A stretch of 64,000 nucleotides of DNA from Chlamydia trachomatis A/HAR-13 (lineage in GTDB: Bacteria > Chlamydiota > Chlamydiia > Chlamydiales > Chlamydiaceae). The notes below the pieces were generated by a model, which saw only the letters and a list, made by a program, of their open reading frames with translations, searched no databases and was not told where the DNA came from. Both the position numbers and the translations under genes were made by a program. The stretch spans positions 744,001-808,000 of the forward strand of contig NC_007429.1 of assembly GCF_000012125.1 (NCBI RefSeq), in the 5' to 3' direction. This document shows, piece after piece, positions 1 to 8,788 of this stretch. The number at the start of each line of letters is the position of its first letter. Position 1 is the stretch's first letter.

Positions 1-43
1 AAATCAGCGCTCTTCATTTTAAAAAGATAAAGAAAAACGCTAA

Positions 44-1423
44 ATGGATTTTAAGCTGCCTATTTACTGCATAGGGGTAACCCAAAGTGCAGAAAACGTT
101 ACCAGGATAGCAATTTTACAGAAAACCTGTAAAGGGTGGTCTCTGTGTCGTTGCGAAAAGCTTACCGAAACAGGCGCGTTGTCTTGGCCAAAACGATTTC
201 TTTCTTCAAAGGTAGTTTTATCCTTACAAGGACGGGAGACTTTAGTAAAAAGTGTGAGCTCTTCTTTAAAGAGCAAAAAGAATTTTTTAAAAATGGTGTA
301 TGCGGAGCAAGAAGCAACCGCAGCATTTCCATTGAAAGATTTAGTGATTGCGCATGATTTGGGAGAGTGGAACTCGGCTCAGGAGCGCGTAGTAACACTA
401 TGGATGTTACAAAGACAATCTGTTGCGTTAGCAACAGCTCTCTTAGAGGAGAAGGGGGGATTTGCTACGCACATTTCTTGTCGAGCCAAAGATCTGTTTT
501 CTGCATTGCAACAGTCTCTTCTTCGCAATCTAGCGACTTATTTTTTCGTATACGAAGGTCTTGATGAGACAGTCTGTTTATTTGTGCAAGAAGGCTCCGT
601 ATTATTGTCTCGTTCCTTTAAAAATGACTCTGAAAGCTTATTAGACGATTTATTAGCTTCTTTTGCATACGTTCAAGAAGTATACACTGCCTCTTTATCA
701 GAGATCCACGGCGCTTATCTATCTAGTTCGTTACGTACTTTGCTGAGCCGTCGGGCTGGCGTTCCTGTGATCATCAGTCTTTTATTTTCCGAGCTCTCTC
801 CAGACCAAGAAGTGTATCGTGATGCGGTGGCTGCCGCTTTCCAGGGAGTGCGTAGCTGCCATACTTGTTTCTCTTACAGTTGGGGAGATTTCTCTCGGAA
901 GGCATGTAGCTATTGGATTAAAAAAAGGTTGTGGAGCCTTTCTAAACTCGCTTTTGCCAGCATGCTGGCTATATTCATAGGCGGGGGAGTAGAGTCATTA
1001 CTTTTAGTCCATAAAGCACAACAGATATTTAGAGAGATCGCTCCTGAAAAGGAAATAACCCGTGTCTTGCGGTCGGCACAGCAGGTAGTGAAAGAAGTCT
1101 GTGATTCGGACCACAGTCAGGAATATGAATACCTCCCTACGGTACCCACGAATCAAGAAGTGATGGAAGTGCTTGGACGAATGACTGCGAATCTCCCTTC
1201 CGTTTCATTCTCCCATTATTTGTATAAATTAGAAGATATTCCTTCCGAGGAGCGTCCTTTAGGGGGATATCGGGCTTATATTTCCTTACAAGGTGCAGCT
1301 AACGATGAAGACTTTGCATCTTTTATAGATCAGTTATCAGCTTGGATCGGTGCGCGTGTTCTTTCTAAAAAGCTGGCAGATCGCCAATTTGATGTACGAA
1401 TCGCTCTGCAAGGGAGGGGATAA
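44..1423 (+). CDS. Membrane protein with actin-like N-domain, GspL/PilM-like (CT646 by gene order)
   Basis: 459 residues from ATG. I do not recognise a named gene, but the architecture is visible. Residues about 1-290 look like a PilM/GspL actin-fold domain: a beta-rich start (IYCIGVTQS), a central strand pair ending FVQEGSVLLSRSF, and a late segment (IHGAYLSSSLRTLLSRRAGVP) resembling the final lobe of PilM. A single hydrophobic span follows at about residues 305-325 (SMLAIFIGGGVESLLLV). The C-terminal 130 residues would then be periplasmic, with a repeated alpha/beta pattern like the ferredoxin-like domain of GspL or PilN. The stop overlaps the next start (TAATG), so it is co-translated with a small single-span protein. 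The GspL assignment is inference; the reading frame itself is secure. Confidence 0.85.
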   Translation: MDFKLPIYCIGVTQSAENVTRIAILQKTCKGWSLCRCEKLTETGALSWPKRFLSSKVVLSLQGRETLVKSVSSSLKSKKNFLKMVYAEQEATAAFPLKDLVIAHDLGEWNSAQERVVTLWMLQRQSVALATALLEEKGGFATHISCRAKDLFSALQQSLLRNLATYFFVYEGLDETVCLFVQEGSVLLSRSFKNDSESLLDDLLASFAYVQEVYTASLSEIHGAYLSSSLRTLLSRRAGVPVIISLLFSELSPDQEVYRDAVAAAFQGVRSCHTCFSYSWGDFSRKACSYWIKKRLWSLSKLAFASMLAIFIGGGVESLLLVHKAQQIFREIAPEKEITRVLRSAQQVVKEVCDSDHSQEYEYLPTVPTNQEVMEVLGRMTANLPSVSFSHYLYKLEDIPSEERPLGGYRAYISLQGAANDEDFASFIDQLSAWIGARVLSKKLADRQFDVRIALQGRG

Positions 1424-2001
1424 TGCGACGCTTAGGAGTATGGGTGCTGTTACTATTAGCGAGTGGGGCTGCTTCTCTTCCTGCAATAGGAGCATGGTGT
1501 TGGCGTCAGCGTACAGCAGAGGCTTGGGAAAATTTACTCATCGATATGAGAGATTTTCAGTCTAAACGAGAGCGATCTTCTCAGGTAGCAATCAAGAATG
1601 CGCGGCTGAAAGCAGCGCATAAACAAGCGAGTTTCCCCAATTGGATTGCCCAAGGAGAGAATCTCGTTTTCTTGAATAAGGAGCGAGATGCTCTAGCTAA
1701 ACTTCCTGCAACAGCCTGGGTGGTGAGAAGTCGTGCAGTCAAGGATCGGAAGGCTTTCTTAGAAGATAACCGCTTGTCATGGCAGGAGCAGACTTTAGGA
1801 GAGAAAAGCACGCTGTTTTCTTTCCAAAAAGAGCTCCAAATAGATGACGAGGACATTCCTGTATTATTAGGATTGTTTGATCCTAAGTATACCCAAATAC
1901 CCATTGTTTTTCTTTCTTACTGGGAAATGACGAAGCAGGTGTCATCATTAGGAAATGAGGTGTGGGTCGTTCACGCGGAGGCTTGGGGACGATGTGTGTA
2001 A
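1423..2001 (+). CDS. Small single-span membrane protein, GspM-like (CT647 by gene order)
   Basis: 192 residues. The ATG overlaps the upstream stop codon by one base. Residues 1-22 form a hydrophobic N-terminal anchor (LGVWVLLLLASGAASLPAIG). A polar helical stretch rich in K, R and E follows (about 45-75), then a compact alpha/beta tail. Size and topology (short cytoplasmic end, one span, coiled segment, small periplasmic domain) match GspM or PilN/PilO partners. Its place directly behind the GspL-like gene is the usual order gspL-gspM. No sequence motif proves this, so the function is inference. The 3' end overlaps the next gene by 10 bases. Confidence 0.8.
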   Translation: MRRLGVWVLLLLASGAASLPAIGAWCWRQRTAEAWENLLIDMRDFQSKRERSSQVAIKNARLKAAHKQASFPNWIAQGENLVFLNKERDALAKLPATAWVVRSRAVKDRKAFLEDNRLSWQEQTLGEKSTLFSFQKELQIDDEDIPVLLGLFDPKYTQIPIVFLSYWEMTKQVSSLGNEVWVVHAEAWGRCV

Positions 2002-3266
2002 GTAGAAGCTTAAGATGGTGTTTATGTTTTCTTTTGCTGTGCGGATGGGTGGACGCTGGGGTTTATGATAAGCTCCGACTGACAGGCATTAACATTATCG
2101 ATAGGAATGGTCTTTCTGAGACGATCTGTTCTAAAGAAAAATTACAAAAGTATACGAAAATCGATTTTCTCTCTCCTCAGCCTTACCAAAAAGTCATGCG
2201 TACATACAAAAACGCAGCAGGCGAGTCGGTTGCTTGTTTAACGACGTACTATCCGAATGGCCAAATCCGACAATATCTCGAGTGTTTAAATAATCGTGCT
2301 TTTGGACGTTATCGTGAGTGGCATAGTAATGGCAAAATTCATATCCAGGCAGAAGTTATTGGAGGGATAGCAGATTTGCATCCTTCCGCAGAAGCCGGAT
2401 GGTTGTTCGATGGAACAACGTATGCACATGATAGCGAAGGGCGGTTAGAAGCTGTTATTCATTATGAAAAAGGCTTGCTGGAAGGGATTTCGCTGTATTA
2501 CCACGCGAATGGGAATGTATGGAAGGAATGTCCTTACCATAAAGGTGTTGCTCATGGAGACTTTTTGGTCTTCACCGAAGAAGGAAGTTTGTTAAAGAAA
2601 CAAACTTTTTGTAAAGGGCAGTTGTCTGGATGTGTATTACGCTACGAGCCAGGTTCACAGTCATTGTTGTCAGAAGAAGAATATAAACAAGGGAAACTGC
2701 GCAGTGGTAAATATTACGATCCTCTTACTAAGGAAGAAATCGCGTGCGTAGTGAATGGCAAAGGTAAACAAGTAATTTATGGGAAATATGCGATTATAGA
2801 GACCCGACAGATTGTACATGGCGTTCCTCACGGGGAAGTCTTGTTATTTGATGAACATGGTAAATCTCTGTTGCAAGCATATTCTCTAATCAATGGGCAG
2901 AAAGAGGGAGAAGAAGTATTTTTCTATCCAGGCGGAGAAGGTAGAAAAATGTTATTAACATGGTCCCAAGGTATTCTACAAGGAGCTGTGAAAACTTGGT
3001 ACCCAAATGGCGCTTTGGAAAGTAGCAAAGAACTTGTTCAAAATAAAAAGACTGGGATTCTCATGCTATACTATCCCGAAGGACAAGTGATGGCTACCGA
3101 GGAATATGTAGACGATCTTCTCATAAAAGGAGAATATTTCCGGCCGAACGACCGATATCCATATGCTAAAGTGGAAAAAGGTTGTGGGACAGCGGTCTTT
3201 TTCAGTGCTACAGGAGGACTGTTAAAGAAAGTCCTCTATGAAGATGGGAAGCCTGTTATTCATTAG
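1992..3266 (+). CDS. Exported MORN-repeat protein (CT648 by gene order)
   Basis: 424 residues from the ATG at 1992, chosen because it begins a clear signal peptide (MCVSRSLRWCLCFLLLCGWV, then DA before GVY as a likely signal peptidase I site). Upstream in-frame codons would place charged residues ahead of it. The mature part carries many copies of the short MORN/YwqK-type unit, for example YPNGQIRQY, HSNGKIHIQ, YHANGNVWK, YPNGALESS and YPEGQVMAT. These are spaced 20-25 residues apart and each is followed by a KGxxxG turn. Such repeats form extended beta-hairpin solenoids. Role unknown; probably periplasmic or envelope-associated. It is the third gene of a tightly overlapping set. Confidence 0.85.
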   Translation: MCVSRSLRWCLCFLLLCGWVDAGVYDKLRLTGINIIDRNGLSETICSKEKLQKYTKIDFLSPQPYQKVMRTYKNAAGESVACLTTYYPNGQIRQYLECLNNRAFGRYREWHSNGKIHIQAEVIGGIADLHPSAEAGWLFDGTTYAHDSEGRLEAVIHYEKGLLEGISLYYHANGNVWKECPYHKGVAHGDFLVFTEEGSLLKKQTFCKGQLSGCVLRYEPGSQSLLSEEEYKQGKLRSGKYYDPLTKEEIACVVNGKGKQVIYGKYAIIETRQIVHGVPHGEVLLFDEHGKSLLQAYSLINGQKEGEEVFFYPGGEGRKMLLTWSQGILQGAVKTWYPNGALESSKELVQNKKTGILMLYYPEGQVMATEEYVDDLLIKGEYFRPNDRYPYAKVEKGCGTAVFFSATGGLLKKVLYEDGKPVIH

Positions 3267-3268
3267 AC

Positions 3269-3805
3269 ATGAAAAACATTGTAGAGCAGAAACGTTGTTT
3301 GCGACGAGAAGGGTTAGCGAAGCGCGAGCAGCTTTCTGTCCAGCGCAGAGATGAAGCAGCTCGTGAGCTGATGCATTTTGTTATGCAGACAATTCCGCAA
3401 GGCTTTGTGTTATCCTATATTCCTTTTCGCTCAGAGTTGGATGTTCGAGGGATCAATGCATGGTTAGCGCAAGAGAACCGACTCCTCCTACCTAAAATGC
3501 AAGGGATGGATATCGTTCCGATAGCTCTTCCTTTTACCAAGATAGAGAGTCTGTATTCTCCTAAAGATTTGAATCAGATAGAAGGAGAAGAGATCGAGGC
3601 ACAACAGATTGCAGCGGCCTTGATTCCTGCGATAGTCTTTGATCAGAACAAGTTTCGTTTAGGATATGGCGGAGGCTACTATGATCGTTTTTTGTCTAAG
3701 TATCCGTATATTTGGACAATAGGCGTGGGATTTAAAGAGCAGCTGTTGGCGTATCTTCCAAGGGAAGAGTATGATGTTCCCTTAGATCAGTTATATCTCA
3801 CTTAA
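3269..3805 (+). CDS. ygfA: 5-formyltetrahydrofolate cyclo-ligase (CT649)
   Basis: 178 residues. The start lies two bases after the preceding stop. The family signature is near the C-terminus: FRLGYGGGYYDRFL, the glycine-rich phosphate/folate loop of 5-formyl-THF cyclo-ligases. An N-terminal basic helix (KRCLRREGLAKREQL) matches the ATP-binding start of the family. The enzyme converts 5-formyl-THF to 5,10-methenyl-THF using ATP, keeping the cytosolic folate pool usable. It sits last in the CT646-CT649 run, probably by co-transcription rather than shared function. Confidence 0.93.
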   Translation: MKNIVEQKRCLRREGLAKREQLSVQRRDEAARELMHFVMQTIPQGFVLSYIPFRSELDVRGINAWLAQENRLLLPKMQGMDIVPIALPFTKIESLYSPKDLNQIEGEEIEAQQIAAALIPAIVFDQNKFRLGYGGGYYDRFLSKYPYIWTIGVGFKEQLLAYLPREEYDVPLDQLYLT

Positions 3806-3865
3806 AGAGCTGTTTTACGTATAAAAAGCTCCCTCCTCTTTTCTGCATCTGCATTCTTTTTTTTG

Positions 3866-3910
3866 AAAAAAGAGGTCTCTTTCTTGTACTCAAGAATAGA
3901 GAGAAACCTC
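3866..3910 (-). other. Hairpin with T-run on the minus strand
   Basis: Bases 3872-3910 fold as an imperfect hairpin: GAGGT pairs with ACCTC, CTCT with AGAG, and TTCTTG with CAAGAA around a TACT loop. Read on the minus strand the stem is followed at once by six T (A-run 3866-3871 on plus). That is the form of an intrinsic terminator for minus-strand transcription, yet no minus-strand gene is near. It may end an antisense or small RNA, or simply be a structured spacer before recA. Confidence 0.4.
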
Positions 3911-4065
3911 CATTCTAGATAAAAAAAAGAGTGTGGTTTTTTTGAAATTCTAGCACTTGACTGTTGTCTTTGAAATATTGCAAACTGACGCCACGAAATA
4001 TAAGAGGTCGCAGATGGCAACCTCTTAAAGTAGAGTCTTCTAGACAGCGCAACAAGGGAGTATAC

Positions 4066-5124
4066 ATGAGCGTTCCCGACCGAAAAAGGGCTTTGGAAGC
4101 GGCCATTGCTTATATCGAAAAGCAATTTGGCGCAGGATCTATCATGAGTTTAGGAAAGCATTCTTCAGCTCATGAGATATCAACTATTAAAACAGGTGCA
4201 TTGTCGTTGGATTTAGCCTTAGGAATAGGCGGGGTTCCTAAAGGAAGAATTGTAGAGATTTTTGGGCCAGAGTCTTCAGGGAAAACAACTCTAGCGACGC
4301 ATATAGTGGCCAATGCTCAAAAGATGGGCGGGGTAGCAGCTTATATCGATGCCGAGCACGCTTTGGATCCTAATTATGCTGCGCTTATTGGAGCAAATAT
4401 TAATGATTTAATGATTTCTCAGCCTGACTGCGGAGAGGATGCTTTGAGTATTGCAGAGCTCTTAGCACGTTCTGGAGCTGTCGATGTGATTGTGATTGAC
4501 TCGGTAGCAGCATTGGTTCCAAAGAGCGAGTTAGAAGGGGAAATTGGAGATGTCCATGTTGGGTTGCAGGCTCGCATGATGTCGCAGGCTTTACGCAAAT
4601 TGACTGCAACCTTAGCACGAACAAATACTTGTGCCATTTTCATTAACCAGATTCGGGAGAAAATAGGTGTGAGTTTTGGTAATCCAGAGACTACGACTGG
4701 AGGACGTGCGTTGAAGTTTTATTCTTCGATTCGTATCGATATTCGTCGTATTGGCTCTATAAAGGGAGGAGAAAATTTCGATATAGGGAATCGTATCAAG
4801 GTGAAAGTAGCGAAAAATAAATTAGCTCCTCCATTCCGAACGGCAGAATTTGATATCTTATTTAATGAAGGGATTTCTTCTGCAGGATGTATTATCGATC
4901 TCGCTGTCGAAAAAAACATTATCGATAAGAAAGGATCATGGTTCAACTACCAGGATCGTAAGTTAGGCCAAGGTCGAGAAGCGGTTCGAGAGGAGTTGAA
5001 AAGGAACAAAGAGTTGTTCCACGAGTTGGAACGCTGTATTTATGAGTCTGTACAGGCTTCACAAGTCCCAGCGGCAGCTTGCGTGGATGCAGAGTCTCGC
5101 CAGGTAGCAGAGGCTGCGAAATAG
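4066..5124 (+). CDS. recA: Recombinase RecA (CT650)
   Basis: 352 residues from the ATG at 4066 ([13 protein letters not shown]), the normal RecA start. Longer in-frame extension to 3964 has no family support. Walker A is GPESSGKTT with K73; the Walker B strand is [10 protein letters not shown]; the L2 DNA-binding loop region reads [20 protein letters not shown]. RecA forms filaments on single-stranded DNA, drives strand exchange and supports repair in the cytoplasm. The C-terminal tail is short and only mildly acidic. It is followed by a strong terminator, so it is likely its own transcription unit. Confidence 0.98.
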   Translation: MSVPDRKRALEAAIAYIEKQFGAGSIMSLGKHSSAHEISTIKTGALSLDLALGIGGVPKGRIVEIFGPESSGKTTLATHIVANAQKMGGVAAYIDAEHALDPNYAALIGANINDLMISQPDCGEDALSIAELLARSGAVDVIVIDSVAALVPKSELEGEIGDVHVGLQARMMSQALRKLTATLARTNTCAIFINQIREKIGVSFGNPETTTGGRALKFYSSIRIDIRRIGSIKGGENFDIGNRIKVKVAKNKLAPPFRTAEFDILFNEGISSAGCIIDLAVEKNIIDKKGSWFNYQDRKLGQGREAVREELKRNKELFHELERCIYESVQASQVPAAACVDAESRQVAEAAK

Positions 5125-5148
5125 TAGGGCGTATTCTTTATAGATCTA

Positions 5149-5190
5149 ATCAAGGAAAAGAAGTTTTTCTTCTTTTCCTTGATGGTTTTT
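5149..5190 (+). terminator. Rho-independent terminator of recA
   Basis: A perfect 15-base-pair stem (5149-5163 with 5169-5183) around a TTTTT loop, followed by GGTTTTTCTTC. It lies 25 bases after the recA stop. Confidence 0.85.
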
Positions 5191-5211
5191 CTTCTCCCCA
5201 GTCTTTGTTAG

Positions 5212-5254
5212 GGTTCTCTACACGGGTTAGGTAATTCCTAAAAGCTGTAGAGCC
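5212..5254 (+). other. Structured spacer between recA and the next gene
   Basis: After the recA terminator, CTCTACA (5216-5222) pairs with TGTAGAG (5246-5252). Nested inside, TTAGG (5227-5231) pairs with CCTAA (5237-5241) around TAATT. The element lies upstream of CT651 and could be a leader fold or part of a small RNA. Only the pairing is seen; a function is not. Confidence 0.3.
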
Positions 5255-5409
5255 AAATTCATAATTTTTCTTTGAAAGGTTAAAATTTTTTGGTGTAAAC
5301 TCCACGGATCTTTGGTGCGCGACTTCTTTATAGTGTTGAGGTTAGATAAAAAAGACCTTAAAGAGTAAGGCACCTAGAGATCAAGTGTTTTAACGAGCGA
5401 GAAGGCTTT

Positions 5410-7236
5410 GTGGTTCGCGTTTTCTTGTTAGTGGTTTTTCTCCTTTCTTGTTTCTCTGCAGGCGGAAGATTATATGTATTTTTTTCTTCGAGAGACGATT
5501 CTCCGTCGCATTATGATCATACACATCGAACTGTTGCAAGATTAAGAGAGGGAAGCACCTTGGCAGAAGGTCTTTCCATGGAACAAGAGCAGATGTATTC
5601 ACTGTGTTGTCAGGGGTTCTCGTTACAAATGCAAAGAAAATTTCAAGAATCAGAAGAAATTTTTTCTCGTATTCATAAAAGAAAAACTTCTGCACCTTTT
5701 GTTTTGCAGCGTGAGTTGTTAGAGGGGCGGATTCTCAATGCCTATTTTTTAAATAACCTTTCGTTAATGGCAGAATGTATTACGGAATTAGAAAAGGTAT
5801 CTGGGGTAGAGGCGCATCTTTTATTTTTTAAAGCGCTACATGCACATCGAACAAAACAATATCACCTTGCGGTGGATGTGCTATCTCGGTGGTTTGGGCA
5901 TGTAGATCAGACGAAGCCTTTTTGTTTAGATACGAATGTTTATGAGCTATTTTCTCCGTATGTTTTAGAAGAGATGGCAGCTGAGAGCCTGATAGGTGCC
6001 AGAAGGTATGCAGAAGGGCGCATCGTTATTAACAGTGTTTTCAACAAAATCTTTGCTAGAGAATATGCCTGGTCTGTAGACATGTATAACCGGTTGGTAT
6101 TAATGCTGGGGCAGAGCTATCTTCTAGAATTACAAGAAGGGGTGCGTAGCGATTTACTGCCAGAGTATTATGAAACGATTCTTTTTTATCAGAAGCAAAT
6201 GAAAGGTTTTGATGCGGTAGCATACAAAACCTTTTTCCCAGAAAGCATGCTGGTTCCTACAATCATGCAACATATTTTTGTCATACCAGAAACGCAGCTC
6301 CCTTTGTTCATAGATGCGTTGTTAATGTGGGAAAATAGCTATGTGCATCCGGACTATTCTTTAGTCTTAGAAAGGATGAAACCAGCTGTTTTACAAGATG
6401 GTATACGTACGCAAAAAATCTGTCAGGCAATTGCCGATTCAAAAATCAAAAAATTAAAAGAAAAACTGATAGAGCTATTCAGTGATGAACTCGTTTTTTG
6501 TGTTTCTCAAGGAAACACAGTGTGCGCTGACCAATATTTAGCTCTGTTGAAAATGCTAGATCCTCGCTCTTCTTGGGGGCATAAATTGTTACTTTCCGAG
6601 AAGGAGATTGTGAATATGGTTTGCGAGGATGATGCACAATACTCGCGATTAAAAGACTATCTACTGTTATGGGAGGAGCAAGATATCGCTGATGTGGATC
6701 GGCAACAGTTAATGCATTATCTATTCTTCAGTGCCAAACATTTATGGAGAGGAGGTCAGGAGGAAGCCTGCCTGCGCCTCTTAAAGGAAATCCTAGTATT
6801 TTCTCAGAATGAGAAGACCTGTCTTAATCGCACGCTTCGTCTGGTTAAGCATTTCTACACCCAGGCTTTAGCTATGCGGAATTTCACGCATTTAGTGTGG
6901 ATAGAGAATTTTTTAGATGAGGTCGGATTGCCCAAGACTCTAGCTAGCGATGCCGAAATTGCGAATTGTTTAGCAGATGCGCAATATCTTTTTGCTAAAG
7001 GCGATTATCGTCTTTGTATTGTGTATAGTTCTTGGCTGGCGCGTGTGGCTCCTTCAACAGAAGCCTTGCAACTACTTGGGTTAAGCTTGGTAGAGCAAAA
7101 AGAATACACGGAAGCTTTGGAAGTCTTTCAAAGACTTCCTTTAGGGGAGGATACTTGGAATTCCCAAGTACACAAAGCTTCGCTTTTGTGCTATAAATAC
7201 ATAGCACGACAGCAAAAAGAAAAATCTTTCCCGTGA
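5410..7236 (+). CDS. Exported TPR-like protein of unknown function (CT651 by gene order)
   Basis: 608 residues from GTG at 5410, supported by the Shine-Dalgarno-like GAGAAGG five bases upstream. The start opens with a hydrophobic stretch (VRVFLLVVFLLSCFSAGG), a signal peptide or anchor; LLSC is a loose lipobox, so it may be a lipoprotein at C14. The rest is alpha-helical with degenerate TPR-like pairs. The clearest are near the C-terminus (YLFAKGDYRLCIVYSSWLA and LGLSLVEQKEYTEALEVFQR). The stop overlaps the recD_2 start (GTGA), so the two are translationally coupled. No enzyme motif is visible. Confidence 0.85.
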   Translation: MVRVFLLVVFLLSCFSAGGRLYVFFSSRDDSPSHYDHTHRTVARLREGSTLAEGLSMEQEQMYSLCCQGFSLQMQRKFQESEEIFSRIHKRKTSAPFVLQRELLEGRILNAYFLNNLSLMAECITELEKVSGVEAHLLFFKALHAHRTKQYHLAVDVLSRWFGHVDQTKPFCLDTNVYELFSPYVLEEMAAESLIGARRYAEGRIVINSVFNKIFAREYAWSVDMYNRLVLMLGQSYLLELQEGVRSDLLPEYYETILFYQKQMKGFDAVAYKTFFPESMLVPTIMQHIFVIPETQLPLFIDALLMWENSYVHPDYSLVLERMKPAVLQDGIRTQKICQAIADSKIKKLKEKLIELFSDELVFCVSQGNTVCADQYLALLKMLDPRSSWGHKLLLSEKEIVNMVCEDDAQYSRLKDYLLLWEEQDIADVDRQQLMHYLFFSAKHLWRGGQEEACLRLLKEILVFSQNEKTCLNRTLRLVKHFYTQALAMRNFTHLVWIENFLDEVGLPKTLASDAEIANCLADAQYLFAKGDYRLCIVYSSWLARVAPSTEALQLLGLSLVEQKEYTEALEVFQRLPLGEDTWNSQVHKASLLCYKYIARQQKEKSFP

Positions 7237-8723
7237 ATGTAAATCAGCACGTTCAAGATATTGTACAATCTTTGTTAGCACAACATATTCTTCTCCCTTT
7301 TGATATAGCCTTTGCTCAAAAGCATATATCCCAGGAGGAGGTTAGTCAGGAAGCAGAGGCTTTCTTAGCTACAGCCTCTGCATTATTGCGTTGTGGATAT
7401 CCTTATTTTTCTATCTGTGATAAGACGATTCATCCCACGCTCCCAGGGATTTCAAGTAAACAACTCTTCGAATGGTTCCAAGTGTTATCTTCTCGTATAA
7501 AAGAAGAACTGTTTGAAGTCGTTAATCATAAAATCTACCTACGCTCATTATTTCTTTTACGGGAGAAAGTGTTTCATAAGTTGCATAGGTTGGCAGGAGC
7601 TGTACCACGCACGCCCTTGATTTTTGAAGAGATTGCACAGCTCTCGGAAGAGCAGAACCAGGTACTTAAAACTGTATTAAACTCCTGCTTCTCTCTCGTT
7701 TGTGGAGGACCAGGAACAGGAAAAACATTTTTAGCAGTTCAGATGATTCGGTTGATACTTGCGCAAATTCCTTCAGCGCAGATTGTAGTAGCTTCCCCAA
7801 CGGGGAAAGCTTCCGCTCATCTGCATAGCGTATTAACATCTCAGGGGATCGTTGGAGATTCTGTAGAAGTCGTTACGATTCATAAATTTTTAAAAGATAT
7901 GCGTAGAGGGTGCTCCCCTGTAGATCTACTATTGGTTGATGAAGGATCGATGGTGACCATAAATCTGTTACATGGACTAATCAAAACCATACGAGGAGAA
8001 GCTCGAGGGGAAACGATCTATGCAGATAGAATGGTGATTTTTGGGGATGCGAATCAGCTTCCTCCAATAGGTATTGGAGTGGGAAATCCTTTTCATGAAG
8101 TAGTGTCTGAGTTTTCTAAACAGGCATGCTTTTTATCTACCAGCCACCGAGCTAAACATAAGGAATTACAGGAATTAGCGAGCGCTGTTCTGCGCAAGGA
8201 GCTGATTCCTTTTCAACCTTTGCCTTCCCGACAAGAAGCTATTCGGCGATTGTCTTTTGCTTTTACACAAGCAGCAAAAGAAGGGGTGTCGTTATGTGCT
8301 TTGACTCCGATGCGCCAAGGACTTTGGGGGTTTTTGCAGTTGAATCGGTTGTTGTTTAATGAGATGCAGGAGAAACATCCGCAGGCGCCTATTCCTATCA
8401 TCGTGACAGAAAGATATGAAACGTGGGGATTAACGAATGGGGATACAGGAGTTTTAGATCCTGTAACGCAACAATTGCGTTTCACGAATGGGGAGATTCT
8501 GCATCAAGCAGATTTTCCCTATTATTCTTACAACTATGTCATGTCTGTGCACAAAAGTCAGGGTAGTGAATATGATCGTGTGATTGTCATTCTTCCTAAA
8601 GGCAGTGAAGTCTTTGATTCGGCAATTCTCTATACTGCAATTACAAGAACCAAACAACACGTTGAGATTTGGGCTGATCGAGAAGCTTTAGAGGCGATCA
8701 TTTTGAAAAGAGGGCGTTATTAA
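7233..8723 (+). CDS. recD_2: Short RecD-type DNA helicase (CT652)
   Basis: 496 residues from GTG at 7233, overlapping the upstream stop. Superfamily 1 helicase motifs run in order: Walker A GGPGTGKTF (K164), Walker B LLVDEGSMV, motif III GDANQLPPIG, the SH3-like NGDTGVL segment, motif V SVHKSQGSEYDRV and motif VI YTAITRTK. Shorter than E. coli RecD (608 residues) but with all motor motifs intact. It would act as the 5'-3' helicase of RecBCD or as a stand-alone RecD; recB and recC are not in this window. Confidence 0.93.
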   Translation: MNVNQHVQDIVQSLLAQHILLPFDIAFAQKHISQEEVSQEAEAFLATASALLRCGYPYFSICDKTIHPTLPGISSKQLFEWFQVLSSRIKEELFEVVNHKIYLRSLFLLREKVFHKLHRLAGAVPRTPLIFEEIAQLSEEQNQVLKTVLNSCFSLVCGGPGTGKTFLAVQMIRLILAQIPSAQIVVASPTGKASAHLHSVLTSQGIVGDSVEVVTIHKFLKDMRRGCSPVDLLLVDEGSMVTINLLHGLIKTIRGEARGETIYADRMVIFGDANQLPPIGIGVGNPFHEVVSEFSKQACFLSTSHRAKHKELQELASAVLRKELIPFQPLPSRQEAIRRLSFAFTQAAKEGVSLCALTPMRQGLWGFLQLNRLLFNEMQEKHPQAPIPIIVTERYETWGLTNGDTGVLDPVTQQLRFTNGEILHQADFPYYSYNYVMSVHKSQGSEYDRVIVILPKGSEVFDSAILYTAITRTKQHVEIWADREALEAIILKRGRY

Positions 8724-8730
8724 TTAGAGC

Positions 8731-8745
8731 TGGCACACTTTTTGC
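8731..8745 (+). promoter_or_regulatory. Sigma-54 promoter, perfect -24/-12
   Basis: TGGCAC (8731-8736), five bases, TTGC (8742-8745). The GG and GC dinucleotides have the canonical 10-base spacing of RpoN promoters. It lies 8 bases after the recD_2 stop and about 43 bases before the CT652.1 start. The same 17-base context recurs at 42666. Confidence 0.85.
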
Positions 8746-8788
8746 TCCTAGTAAAGATGAATGATTCCAGAAAGAAGGAGCGGACGTT

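Noticed and set aside
3..74. Open frame from the window edge that overlaps the CT646 start
   Set aside because: Only 23 codons, no conserved motif. It could be the tail of the preceding gene, but this cannot be decided from the window.
3802..4125. 107-codon minus-strand frame over the ygfA-recA spacer
   Set aside because: Low-complexity Phe/Lys/Arg-rich translation, overlaps the recA start, no ribosome site or family resemblance.
5390..5695. 101-codon minus-strand frame at the start of CT651
   Set aside because: Lies antisense to a well-supported gene and has no ribosome site; its Phe/Lys-rich content is a shadow of the plus frame.
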